Part shown: positions 18,386 to 26,043 of the stretch, one piece after another
How positions within the stretch are numbered: the first letter of the stretch is position 1
Layout of the letters: each line of letters starts with the position of its first letter
Assembly: GCF_024707545.1 (NCBI RefSeq)
Contig: NZ_CP062229.1
Coordinates: 62,001 to 126,000 of the forward strand
DNA from: Mesorhizobium onobrychidis
Lineage (GTDB): Bacteria; Pseudomonadota; Alphaproteobacteria; Rhizobiales; Rhizobiaceae
DNA: 64,000 nt
Direction: 5' to 3'
Notes under the pieces: model-generated
The model's input: the letters and a program-made list of their open reading frames with translations, nothing else
What the model was told of the DNA's origin: nothing
Databases searched by the model: none
Translations under genes and position numbers: made by a program

Positions 18386-18808
18386 ATGCGGCCAAAGAGA
18401 GTAGGTTTCTATGCATGGCTTCTTCTTTTTGGCGTATGTCTCTCGATCCAAGCCTGTGGCAGCGGACGTAGCGGGCAGTCTGTCTCCAGTCAGGATTCGG
18501 CTTGCACTGGCGAAGAAGTAGTTGGCGCGATACAGGGTAATGGCGGTAAATTCATATTTAGCATTTCCGAGCTAAAGGCATTCCTTTCAAAGTATAAAGT
18601 TTGCGAATTTCGTAAAAATTTGGATGTGCCTATTTTTACTAGAAAAAATATTGAATTTACATTGCCTTACGATGTAAAAATAAAAACTAAATCTGAGGGA
18701 GGCAATCTTTCTGGTTGTGTAGAACGTAGATTAGATGCATTTCCACCAGACAGGTATATCGTTTGTTTCGGGCAAGGTCATGATGGCTGGAGAAAAGTAG
18801 AAGGATAA
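18386..18808 (+). CDS. AT-rich hypothetical lipoprotein
   Basis: 140 residues from an ATG that gives a lipoprotein signal: MRPKRVGFYAWLLLFGVC followed by lipobox LSIQAC. A start 33 codons earlier has a better-placed GGAG but would bury the signal. The mature protein has three more Cys (SACTGEE, KVCEFRK, SGCVERR, and IVCFGQG), possibly forming disulfides. Base composition is markedly more AT-rich than every neighbour, with A- and T-ending codons such as AAA, ATT and TTT throughout, a sign of recent acquisition. No family recognised. Confidence 0.6.
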   Translation: MRPKRVGFYAWLLLFGVCLSIQACGSGRSGQSVSSQDSACTGEEVVGAIQGNGGKFIFSISELKAFLSKYKVCEFRKNLDVPIFTRKNIEFTLPYDVKIKTKSEGGNLSGCVERRLDAFPPDRYIVCFGQGHDGWRKVEG

Positions 18809-18892
18809 GAGCTATTCGATCAGCGTTGGTACGTTCTCCCTACCAGGGAACTGGTCATTTGACATTGGGGTTGAGAGCAGAACAGCATGCTA

Positions 18893-20014
18893 TCACTGCG
18901 ACGCTGCCGGCGACAGTCGCAATATTCTTCCCGCTGGCTCGTCGGTCAACGCCATTACCGCGCCGTCGGGGGCCTGCACCACGTCTCGGATACGACTGCC
19001 GAGAGCGAGGACTTCCTCGCCGGCGACCTGCTTTCCGTCAATCCTGACACGAACGATGCCTTCCGCCGACAGTCCGCCAATCAGCAGGTCGCCTCGCCAA
19101 TCGGCAAACATGTCGCCGTTGTAGAAGGTCATGCCGGAAGGCGAGATGACGGGCGTCCAGCTATGGATGGAGCCGGCAAACTCCGGCCTCGTCGACGGAT
19201 CGGGGATGCGTTCGCCCGAATAGTGGCGGCCCCAGCTGACCACGGGCCAGCCGTAATTCTTGCCCGCTTCCGGAATGTTCAGCTCGTCGCCGCCGAGCGG
19301 CCCCATCTCCGCCGTCCAGAGCACTCCGGTTTCGGGATGGAGCGCAGCACTTTGCACATTACGATGGCCGTAGGACCAAATCTCGTCGGCGCCGTCCTTG
19401 CCGACGAAAGGATTGTCGTCAGGCACCGAACCATCGGGATTGATGCGGACGATTGTCCCGAGATGATTGTTCGGGTCCTGCGCCTGCCGCATCTTGAAGC
19501 GCTCGCCGAGCGTGACGAAGAGCTTGCCGTCCGGCGCGAATACCAGGCGGGAGCCGTAGTGGTTCCGGCCGGAGACGGCCGGTTCCTGCCGGAAGATCAC
19601 ATCGAAGTTCGAGAGCGCGCTGCCGTTCTCGTCTAGGCGTCCACGGCCGACGGACGTGGCCGCGCCGCCGCCGCGTTCCTCCGAGTAGGAGAGATAAACC
19701 GTCCGGTTGTTGGCAAAGTCCGGGTCGAGCGCCACATCCAGCAGGCCGCCTTGTCCGCCGGCGAGGACGTCCGGCACACCGTCGATCGGATCGGAAACGG
19801 CACCGTCGGTCGAGACGAGCCGCAGGCGCCCCGGACGCTCGGTGACCAGCAACGCGCCGTCGGGCAGGTAGGTCGCGCCCCAGGGATGTTCGAGCCCTTC
19901 GGCAAAGGTCTCGACCGCAATGCGGCCTGTTTCGCTCTCGACGCTGCTGTCCTGCGCGAGCGAGGGCGCACCGAAGGCAAGAAGAAAAGACGAAGCAATG
20001 AGTATCCGCAGCAT
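18893..20014 (-). CDS. PQQ-dependent aldose sugar dehydrogenase (glucose/sorbosone dehydrogenase family)
   Basis: 373 residues, exported. The signal peptide is MLRILIASSFLLAFGAPSLA. The mature part is the six-bladed propeller of the soluble aldose sugar dehydrogenase (YliI/Asd) family: LEHPWGATYLPDGALLVTER at the N-terminus, GGQGGLLDVALDPDF, the catalytic His region SGRNHYGSRLVF, DEIWSYGHRNVQ and GKNYGWPVVSWG. These proteins oxidise aldoses in the periplasm with PQQ and calcium. No PQQ synthesis gene is in the window. The ATG with a GGAG site directly before the signal was chosen over a start 110 codons upstream. It lies inside the putative tRNA-Thr islet. Confidence 0.9.
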   Translation of the reverse strand: MLRILIASSFLLAFGAPSLAQDSSVESETGRIAVETFAEGLEHPWGATYLPDGALLVTERPGRLRLVSTDGAVSDPIDGVPDVLAGGQGGLLDVALDPDFANNRTVYLSYSEERGGGAATSVGRGRLDENGSALSNFDVIFRQEPAVSGRNHYGSRLVFAPDGKLFVTLGERFKMRQAQDPNNHLGTIVRINPDGSVPDDNPFVGKDGADEIWSYGHRNVQSAALHPETGVLWTAEMGPLGGDELNIPEAGKNYGWPVVSWGRHYSGERIPDPSTRPEFAGSIHSWTPVISPSGMTFYNGDMFADWRGDLLIGGLSAEGIVRVRIDGKQVAGEEVLALGSRIRDVVQAPDGAVMALTDEPAGRILRLSPAASQ

Positions 20015-20487
20015 GATTTCTCCATCCGAAGGGAGGTATAGGGAGGAGCCGCCGGCTCCCCGATATAATGACCGACTGCCGATGCGGTTCCAAGCCGGCG
20101 CGCGCGCCTGGATTTTCAGCTGTGACTTATCACGAGACGAGCCCGGCGCATGTGACCATCCCTCAGGGACGCCAGAGGCCATGGTAGAGTTGCCCTCCCA
20201 TCGCCAACCGGACGGCGTCATCGGCCCCGGATGACGCAGCGGGCCGCGGTGCCGACGGCGCAATTCGCAGATGAAGCACAGGGTGGCGACGCCGGCGAAA
20301 CCGTCGGTGCGGATACAGCGGCCATGGTTGATGCGGCTCCGCAAAAACTAATCTGAAAACAATTGAGCGCGAATGAAAACCAATTGAGACACAACTGAAA
20401 CACATCCACGCGCAGGCGACATCTGCGCGAAACGCTTTGGGGGGATTGTCGAGCCTCACCCAAGACAGGAACGCAGGAGAGTCGCCG
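20015..20487. promoter_or_regulatory. divergent regulatory region between sugar dehydrogenase and globin genes
   Basis: About 470 bases without a convincing gene. It contains two direct repeats, TGAAAACAATTGAG at 20354-20367 and TGAAAACCAATTGAG at 20374-20388, whose CAATTGAG cores are 21 bases apart (two helical turns), and a weaker third (ACAACTGA). They lie about 100 bases before the globin start and could bind a regulator. This is inference. Confidence 0.4.
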
Positions 20488-20913
20488 ATGACACCCGACC
20501 AGATCAGACTTGTCCAGGACAGTTTTCACGAGGTCGTCGCGATCCGCGTGGCCGCCGCCGCGCTGTTTTACGAACGCCTGTTCGCGATCGATGCGGATCT
20601 TCGCGCGCTGTTTCCGGTGAGAGACATGACCAAGCAAGGCGCCAAGCTGATGGCGAGCCTGGGCTTCGTCGTGCACGGATTGGACCGAGCCGACACCATC
20701 CTTCCGACGGTGCGCGTGCTCGCCAGGCGTCACGTGACCTACGGCGTTGAGGAGCGTCATTACCCGATCGTCGGGCAAGCGCTCATCGAGACGCTGGCGG
20801 CCGGCCTCGGCACGGCATTTACGCCGGCCGTCCGCGAAGCTTGGGAGGCGGCCTACGGATTGCTCGCCAGTGTGATGATCGCGGCTGCCCGTGAGGATCA
20901 GCTCGCAGCGTGA
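20488..20913 (+). CDS. single-domain bacterial hemoglobin
   Basis: 141 residues, a flavohemoglobin/Vitreoscilla-type globin without a reductase domain. Heme-pocket residues are all placed as expected: proximal His82 (ARRHVTYGV), CD1 Phe42 (LRALFP), B10 Tyr28 (LFYERLF) and distal Gln50 at E7 (TKQGAKLM). Such proteins bind O2 and NO. The ATG giving MTPDQIRLVQDSF was chosen over one 17 codons upstream. It is followed at once by a small secreted protein on the same strand. Confidence 0.92.
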   Translation: MTPDQIRLVQDSFHEVVAIRVAAAALFYERLFAIDADLRALFPVRDMTKQGAKLMASLGFVVHGLDRADTILPTVRVLARRHVTYGVEERHYPIVGQALIETLAAGLGTAFTPAVREAWEAAYGLLASVMIAAAREDQLAA

Positions 20914-20975
20914 TTTTTGGGATGCAGCCAGGCGACCATCCACCCGAACGACAATTCCAAATGGAGAGAAACACC

Positions 20976-21302
20976 ATGTTCAGATACACAGCTCTTGCAG
21001 CGCTTTGCCTCGTGGCAAGTTCCGCTTCCGCCGGCGAACTCACGGCCCGTCAGGGTGGGACCGTCGATCTCGGCAACTTTCACGGCGTCGTCTACTACAC
21101 GGAGGCGGACGACGGCTACCGGGTGGTCACCACAATGGCGGCAGGCGAAGAAAGTTTGCCGGTACGCTTCGTTGCGACGCTCACCGAGGGCCAGGCGATG
21201 GTGATCTCGGTCCCGGGCGCGTTGGCAGGACCCGGCCAGGCACTCGAAATCTCGCGCGCCAAAGGCAAGCTCGTTGTTGCGACGGTGGAGTCCACCCAGT
21301 AA
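20976..21302 (+). CDS. small secreted protein of unknown function
   Basis: 108 residues with a clear Sec signal (MFRYTALAALCLVASSASAG) and a GGAGAG ribosome site. The mature ~88 residues look all-beta (TVDLGNFHGVVYYTEADDG, GQAMVISVPG, KGKLVVATVES) and lack Cys. Sixty-two bases after the globin gene on the same strand, so possibly co-transcribed. No family recognised. Confidence 0.75.
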   Translation: MFRYTALAALCLVASSASAGELTARQGGTVDLGNFHGVVYYTEADDGYRVVTTMAAGEESLPVRFVATLTEGQAMVISVPGALAGPGQALEISRAKGKLVVATVESTQ

Positions 21303-21428
21303 ACGGGTTGAAAGTTGACGTTGCGACGCAACCGGATAGTCTGCGCCTGCTTCCGCGCCTTCCACAGCGCGAAGAGACAATCGGCACCGCCATTGGGATG
21401 GCTATCGTCCTAACCTCGGAGAAACGAG

Positions 21429-21962
21429 ATGCTCAAGGTGCAAAGTGCGGACGTTCGATTTCGACTTTTTGAGTGTGGACAGTTTTTCTTGATCCTGATG
21501 GGCGCTGGTCTACTTGCGCCGGCCGCTTTTGCCGATGTCGTCGAGACGACGACCCTCGCCGTCGCGGATTTCGAGTTCAGGGATACGTCAGGCGAAGTCA
21601 GGGACCAGACCGCCGAGCACGAAGCGCGACTGAAGGCATTTGGGGTAGCGTTGCAGGATGGCCTTTCGGAGAAGATCAAGCTCGTCGCGTTACCCTGTCA
21701 GGCAGAACAGTGCACCATCAAGGACCCCGGCCTTGTCGATCTTTCGAAACAGGCAAGAACAGCCAGCGCGAAATATCTCCTGATCGGTCAGATGCACAAG
21801 ATGAGCACGCTGGTCGGCTGGGTGAAGTTTGCAGTGCTGGATTTGAGCAACAACAAACCTGTCTGCGATCGATACCTGACTTACCGGGGAGATACCGACG
21901 AAGCATGGCGACGAGCAGCAGAGTTCACGGCGCGTGACGTCGAGAAGCACTGCATTCCGTAG
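21429..21962 (+). CDS. DUF2380-type secreted protein
   Basis: 177 residues with a hydrophobic segment at about 18-36 ending APAAFADV, a probable signal peptide after a longer than usual n-region. The mature part begins with TTLAVADFEFRDTSGEVRDQ, the start of the DUF2380 family, and continues with ALQDGLSEKIKLVALPC and KYLLIGQMHKMSTL. It has four Cys in the mature part, including ALPCQAEQC. These proteins are periplasmic or lipid-anchored and of unknown function. It is the last gene before the degenerate tRNA-Thr copy. Confidence 0.75.
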   Translation: MLKVQSADVRFRLFECGQFFLILMGAGLLAPAAFADVVETTTLAVADFEFRDTSGEVRDQTAEHEARLKAFGVALQDGLSEKIKLVALPCQAEQCTIKDPGLVDLSKQARTASAKYLLIGQMHKMSTLVGWVKFAVLDLSNNKPVCDRYLTYRGDTDEAWRRAAEFTARDVEKHCIP

Positions 21963-22046
21963 GTATCGCGGAAAGTCCGGCGACCGAAATGGGTCGCCGA
22001 CAGCAACGCAATGCAATAGCTTCGGTGATCAGACCGGCAGGAATGC

Positions 22047-22084
22047 GATGCCGTCGCGTGTTCGAGTCACGCAAGCGGCACCAA
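22047..22084 (+). other. degenerate tRNA-Thr 3' half (putative attachment site remnant)
   Basis: Matches the 3' half of tRNA-Thr(CGT): GATG of the anticodon stem, a changed variable loop, then GTGTTCGAGTCAC, two changed bases and AAGCGGCACCAA. Over the last 27 bases 25 are identical to 18043-18069. The changes in the T stem are paired (GCGTG with CACGC instead of AGGTG with CACCT), so it derives from a functional tRNA 3' end, not random similarity. No 5' half is present, so it is not a gene. It reads as the right boundary of an integrated segment. Confidence 0.7.
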
Positions 22085-22089
22085 TATTT

Positions 22090-22329
22090 TCAGCGATCGG
22101 CTGGAGTAGCCGGGCCATCGCCCAGCGACGCCACGGTCTTCAGCGCGCCTTCGAGCATGTCGCCCTTCTCGTCCTTCAACGCGGCTTCGCGCAGGCGCCG
22201 GATCCAGTCGGCGGCGTCATCGCGGTCCTTGAGCAAATCGAGCGCCGACAGCACGCGATCTAACTTCGGCTGGGCGCGGGCGTGGGTGTCGCTGTAGCCC
22301 TTGATCAGCCGGCCCCTGAACCTCAGCAT
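22090..22329 (-). pseudogene. short ORF resembling the C-terminal end of indolepyruvate ferredoxin oxidoreductase
   Basis: 79 codons starting MLRFRGRLIKGYSDTHARAQ and continuing with DDAADWIRRLREAAL and GALKTVASLGDG. From memory this resembles the extreme C-terminus of the large indolepyruvate oxidoreductase subunit with a DUF6537 region; the rest of that protein is absent, because upstream the frame runs into dppF. It ends six bases from the degenerate tRNA copy, so it is probably a gene fragment left at the islet edge. A short independent gene cannot be excluded. Confidence 0.4.
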
Positions 22330-22353
22330 GGCCTGGGAGCCGCGGTTGCGGCG

Positions 22354-23184
22354 TCAGGCGGCCTTCTTCTTCGCCAGCCTCGCCTTGATGCTGGCGACGT
22401 CGGCGCGCGGCGTCGCGGCGAACAGTGTCTTGGTGTAGCTGTGCTTGGGGTCGGCAAAGACCTCGTCGCGTGAGCCGTATTCGACGGCCTCGCCGTAATA
22501 CATGACCATCACGTCGTCGGCGATGTAGCGCACCACCGAAAGGTCGTGGCTGATGAAGACATAGGTCAGCTCGAACTCGTCCTGCAGGTCGGCAAGCAGG
22601 TTGAGCACCTGCGCCTGCACCGACAGATCGAGCGCCGAGACCGGCTCGTCGAGCACCAAAAGGCTCGGATTGAGCATCAGCGCGCGGGCAATGGCGATGC
22701 GCTGGCGCTGGCCGCCCGAGAACATGTGCGGGTAACGGTTGTAATGCTCGGGTCCGAGGCCGACCTTTTTCAGCATCTTCATGGCGAGATCGCGCCGCTC
22801 GTCGGCCGGCCTGTCGGTGTTGATGAGCAGCGGCTCGCCCAGCACGTCGCCGATCTTCTGGCGCGGATTGAGCGAACCATATGGGTTCTGGAAGACGATC
22901 TGCACCTTGCGGCGCATCTCCTTCGACAGCCCATCCTTGGCGATGTCGACCTTGTTACCGTCGATGAAGAGCTCGCCTGCTGTCGCGGGATCAATCAGGG
23001 TGATGATGCGGGCGAGCGTTGACTTGCCGCAGCCGCTTTCGCCGACGATGGCGAGCGTCTTGCCCTTGTCGACACTGAAGGAAACGCCCTTGACCGCGTG
23101 CACCGTGCGCGAGGGACGAAACAGGCCGCCACCGACATGATAGTCGCGCACGATGTTCTTGCCTTCGAGAACCGTCACACTCAT
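22354..23184 (-). CDS. dppF: dipeptide/oligopeptide ABC transporter ATP-binding protein DppF
   Basis: 276 residues, one ABC ATPase with Walker A GESGCGKST (about 50-58), Q-loop VFQNPYGSLNPRQ, signature FSGGQRQRI and Walker B LLVLDEPVSALD, plus the oligopeptide-transporter C-terminal extension (YYGEAVEYG, HSYTKTLFAATP). It pairs with DppD to power peptide import. It overlaps dppD by four bases (ATGA) and is the last gene of the operon. Confidence 0.94.
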   Translation of the reverse strand: MSVTVLEGKNIVRDYHVGGGLFRPSRTVHAVKGVSFSVDKGKTLAIVGESGCGKSTLARIITLIDPATAGELFIDGNKVDIAKDGLSKEMRRKVQIVFQNPYGSLNPRQKIGDVLGEPLLINTDRPADERRDLAMKMLKKVGLGPEHYNRYPHMFSGGQRQRIAIARALMLNPSLLVLDEPVSALDLSVQAQVLNLLADLQDEFELTYVFISHDLSVVRYIADDVMVMYYGEAVEYGSRDEVFADPKHSYTKTLFAATPRADVASIKARLAKKKAA

Positions 23185-24056
23185 GACGCGGCTCCCGTTG
23201 CAGGCCCGCTTCCCGCAGCAGAGGGGGCCGGTTCGAACAGCATGTCGGAAATGGTCGGCAGCCGGTCGCCGACGGCGTTTTCCGGCAGCGCCGACAGCAG
23301 CGCGCGCGTGTAGTTGCTCTTCGGCTGCTCGAACAGCGACAGCACGTCGGCCTCCTCCATCTTGCGGCCCTTGTACTGGACGATGACGCGGTCGGCGGTC
23401 TCGGCCACGACGCCCATATTGTGGGTGATCATGATCAGCCCCATGCCGTATTTGGCCTGCAGGCCAACCAAAAGGTCAAGGATCTGCTTCTGGATGGTGA
23501 CGTCGAGCGCGGTGGTCGGCTCGTCGGCGATCAGCAGCTTCGGATTGCAGGCAATGGCGATGGCGATCATGACGCGCTGGCACTGGCCGCCCGACATCTG
23601 GTGCGGGAACGAGTTCAGCCGCTCTTCCGGATCGGCGATGCCGACCAGCTTCATCAGCTCGATGGCGCGGGCCCGGCGCTGGGCGCGGTCCATGCCCATA
23701 TGGAAGCGCAGCACCTCCTCGATCTGGAAGCCGGCGGTGAAGCATGGATTGAGACTGGCGATCGGCTCCTGGAAGATCATCGAGATTTCCTTGCCGACGA
23801 TCTTGCGGCGCTCGGACGGACTGAGCTCAAGCAGGTCGACACCGTCGAAGGCCATGCGGTCGGCCTTCACTGTCGCCGTGTTCGGCAAAAGCCCCATCAC
23901 CGCCAGCATCGCCACCGATTTGCCGGAGCCGGATTCGCCGACGATCGCCAGCACCTCGCGCGGCTCGATCGACAGGTCGATGCCTTGCACGGCCATGAAC
24001 GGTCCGGCGGCGGTATCGAAGGACACGGTGAGGTTCTTGATCTCGAGAAGAGGCAT
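23181..24056 (-). CDS. dppD: dipeptide/oligopeptide ABC transporter ATP-binding protein DppD
   Basis: 291 residues from the ATG giving MPLLEIKNLTVSFDT. Walker [10 protein letters not shown]-loop IFQEPIASLNP, signature MSGGQCQRV (note Cys where Gln-Arg-Gln usually reads QRQR) and Walker [13 protein letters not shown] are present, with the C-terminal oligopeptide extension (KSNYTRALLSALP). An in-frame start 53 codons earlier lies inside dppC and was rejected. Two bases separate it from dppC. Confidence 0.94.
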   Translation of the reverse strand: MPLLEIKNLTVSFDTAAGPFMAVQGIDLSIEPREVLAIVGESGSGKSVAMLAVMGLLPNTATVKADRMAFDGVDLLELSPSERRKIVGKEISMIFQEPIASLNPCFTAGFQIEEVLRFHMGMDRAQRRARAIELMKLVGIADPEERLNSFPHQMSGGQCQRVMIAIAIACNPKLLIADEPTTALDVTIQKQILDLLVGLQAKYGMGLIMITHNMGVVAETADRVIVQYKGRKMEEADVLSLFEQPKSNYTRALLSALPENAVGDRLPTISDMLFEPAPSAAGSGPATGAAS

Positions 24057-24058
24057 GG

Positions 24059-24976
24059 TCACGACCTCTTCAGCTTGGGGTCGAAGGCATCGCGCAGGCC
24101 ATCGCCGATCAGGTTGATGGCAAGCACCGTGATCAGGATGGCAAGGCCGGGGAAGGTCACCACCCATGGCGCGCGCAGGATGAACTCGCGTGCCGTGGCC
24201 AGCATCGTGCCCCATTCCGGCGTCGGCGGCTGCGCACCGACGCCAAGGAAGCCGAGAGCCGCGGCCTCGAGAATGGCGTTGGAGAAGGACAGCGTCGCCT
24301 GCACGATCAGCGGTGCCATGCAGTTTGGCAAGATCGTCTTCACCATCAGCCTAAGATGACTGGCACCGGCCACCTTGGCGGAGATCACATATTCGCGGTT
24401 CTTTTCGGCCATCACCGCGGCACGGGTGAGCCGCGCGAAATGCGGCTGCAGCACCAGTGCAATCGCTAGCATGGCGTTGAACAGGCCGGGTCCGAGGATC
24501 GCCACCAGAACCAAGGCAAGGAGCAGCGACGGGAAGGCCAGGATGACGTCCATGATGCGCATGATCAGCGTATCGACCCAGCCTCGGAAATAGCCGGCGA
24601 GCACGCCGAGGATGATGCCGCTGGTCAGCGAGAAAACGACGACGACCAGACCGATGAACAGCGAGAACCGCGCCCCGAAAATCAGCCGCGAAAGCATGTC
24701 GCGGCCAACGGCGTCGGTGCCGAGCAGGAACATCGACCTGCCGCCCTCCTGCCAGGCCGGGGGCGTCAGCAGCGCATCGCGAAACTGTTCGTCAGGCGAA
24801 TGCGGCGCGACCAGCGGCGCGAAAATCGCCACCAGCACCAGGGCCGTGAACACGACCAGGCCGATGACGGCGCCTGTGTTCATCGAGTAGTAATGCCAGA
24901 ACTCGGTGAAGGCGCGTTGCCGGCCGCCAGTCGGAATGGCGGCGGCGGTGGCTTCTGCCGTGGTTTGGTCGGTCAT
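24059..24976 (-). CDS. dppC: dipeptide ABC transporter permease DppC
   Basis: 305 residues, inner-membrane permease. Membrane segment 1 is at about 34-55 (AVIGLVVFTALVLVAIFAPL), followed by a periplasmic loop with HSPDEQFRDAL and the conserved LLGTDAVGRDMLSRLIFG, then five more segments and the docking loop YVISAKVAGASHLRLM. Starts one base after the dppB stop, so the two are translated together. Confidence 0.94.
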   Translation of the reverse strand: MTDQTTAEATAAAIPTGGRQRAFTEFWHYYSMNTGAVIGLVVFTALVLVAIFAPLVAPHSPDEQFRDALLTPPAWQEGGRSMFLLGTDAVGRDMLSRLIFGARFSLFIGLVVVVFSLTSGIILGVLAGYFRGWVDTLIMRIMDVILAFPSLLLALVLVAILGPGLFNAMLAIALVLQPHFARLTRAAVMAEKNREYVISAKVAGASHLRLMVKTILPNCMAPLIVQATLSFSNAILEAAALGFLGVGAQPPTPEWGTMLATAREFILRAPWVVTFPGLAILITVLAINLIGDGLRDAFDPKLKRS

Positions 24977-24977
24977 C

Positions 24978-25985
24978 TCACTGCACCCGGATACGTGGGT
25001 TGATGACGGCGTAGAGCACGTCGACGATCAGGTTCACCGCCATGACGATCAGCGCGATGATCAGCAAGCCGCTCTGGACGACAACATAGTCGCGCTTGGC
25101 GATCGCGTCGATCATCCACTTGCCGATACCGGGCCAGGAAAAGATCGTTTCGGTCAGGATGGCGCCCGCCATCAGCGTGCCGACCTGGAGGCCGATGGTG
25201 GTAACGACGGGGATCAGCGCATTGCGAAAAGCGTGAAGCCCGATGACACGGCGCGGCGCCAGGCCCTTGGCGCGGGCGGTGCGGACGTAGTCCTCGCCCA
25301 GCACCTCCAGCATCGCCGACCGCGTCTGGCGCGCTATGACGGCAAGCGGAATCGTCGCCAGCACGATCGCGGGCAGGACCAGATGACTGGCGGCGGACCT
25401 GAAAGCGCCGCTCTTGCCGGAGATCAGGCTGTCGATCAGCATGAACCCCGTCGTCGGCTTGAAGAAATACTGAAGGCCGATGCGGCCGGAAACCGGCGTC
25501 CAGCCGAGATAGCCGGAGAAGAAGATGATGAGCAGCAGCCCCCACCAGAAGATCGGCATCGAATAGCCGGTCAGCGCCACACCCATCGTCGCCTGGTCAA
25601 ACCATGATCCACGCTTGACCGCGGCGAAGATGCCGGCGGGAATGCCGATGAGTACGGCGATGATCAGCGCGATCGTTGCCAGTTCCAGCGTGGCCGGAAA
25701 CAGCGCCTGGAATTCACCGAGCACAGGCCGCTTGGTAGCGATCGATATGCCGAAGTCGCCGGTCAGGACCCTGCCGATATACTCGAGATACTGGACGACA
25801 TAAGGCCGGTTGTAGCCAAACCGCTCGACAAGTTCGGCGTAGCGTTCGGGGCTGACGCCGCGCTCGCCGGCCAGGGCCATGATCGGGTCGCCCGGCAGAA
25901 GCCGGACGAAAGCGAACGCCGCCAGCGATATGCCGAACACGGTCGGGATGATCAAGGCGAGCTTGTGGAGGAGATAGCGGAGCAT
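24978..25985 (-). CDS. dppB: dipeptide ABC transporter permease DppB
   Basis: 335 residues, inner-membrane permease. It starts with the class-typical MLRYLLHKLALIIPTVFGIS and LPGDPIMALAGERG, and carries the docking loop VRTARAKGLAPRRVIGLHAF near 225-243. Six hydrophobic segments are visible. It follows dppA by 58 bases on the same strand. Confidence 0.94.
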   Translation of the reverse strand: MLRYLLHKLALIIPTVFGISLAAFAFVRLLPGDPIMALAGERGVSPERYAELVERFGYNRPYVVQYLEYIGRVLTGDFGISIATKRPVLGEFQALFPATLELATIALIIAVLIGIPAGIFAAVKRGSWFDQATMGVALTGYSMPIFWWGLLLIIFFSGYLGWTPVSGRIGLQYFFKPTTGFMLIDSLISGKSGAFRSAASHLVLPAIVLATIPLAVIARQTRSAMLEVLGEDYVRTARAKGLAPRRVIGLHAFRNALIPVVTTIGLQVGTLMAGAILTETIFSWPGIGKWMIDAIAKRDYVVVQSGLLIIALIVMAVNLIVDVLYAVINPRIRVQ

Positions 25986-26043
25986 CTTACTTCATAGAAC
26001 GGCGGCGCCGGAAGTCCAGCGCCGCCGTCCAATTTCTCAGGAG

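Noticed and set aside
18101..18451. Leftward 116-codon frame next to tRNA-Thr as an integrase remnant
   Set aside because: No tyrosine recombinase motif (Arg-His-X-X-Arg-Tyr pattern) or other recombinase feature could be found in any frame there.
22047..22084. Second tRNA-Thr gene
   Set aside because: Only the 3' half is present; there is no D arm, anticodon or 5' acceptor strand.
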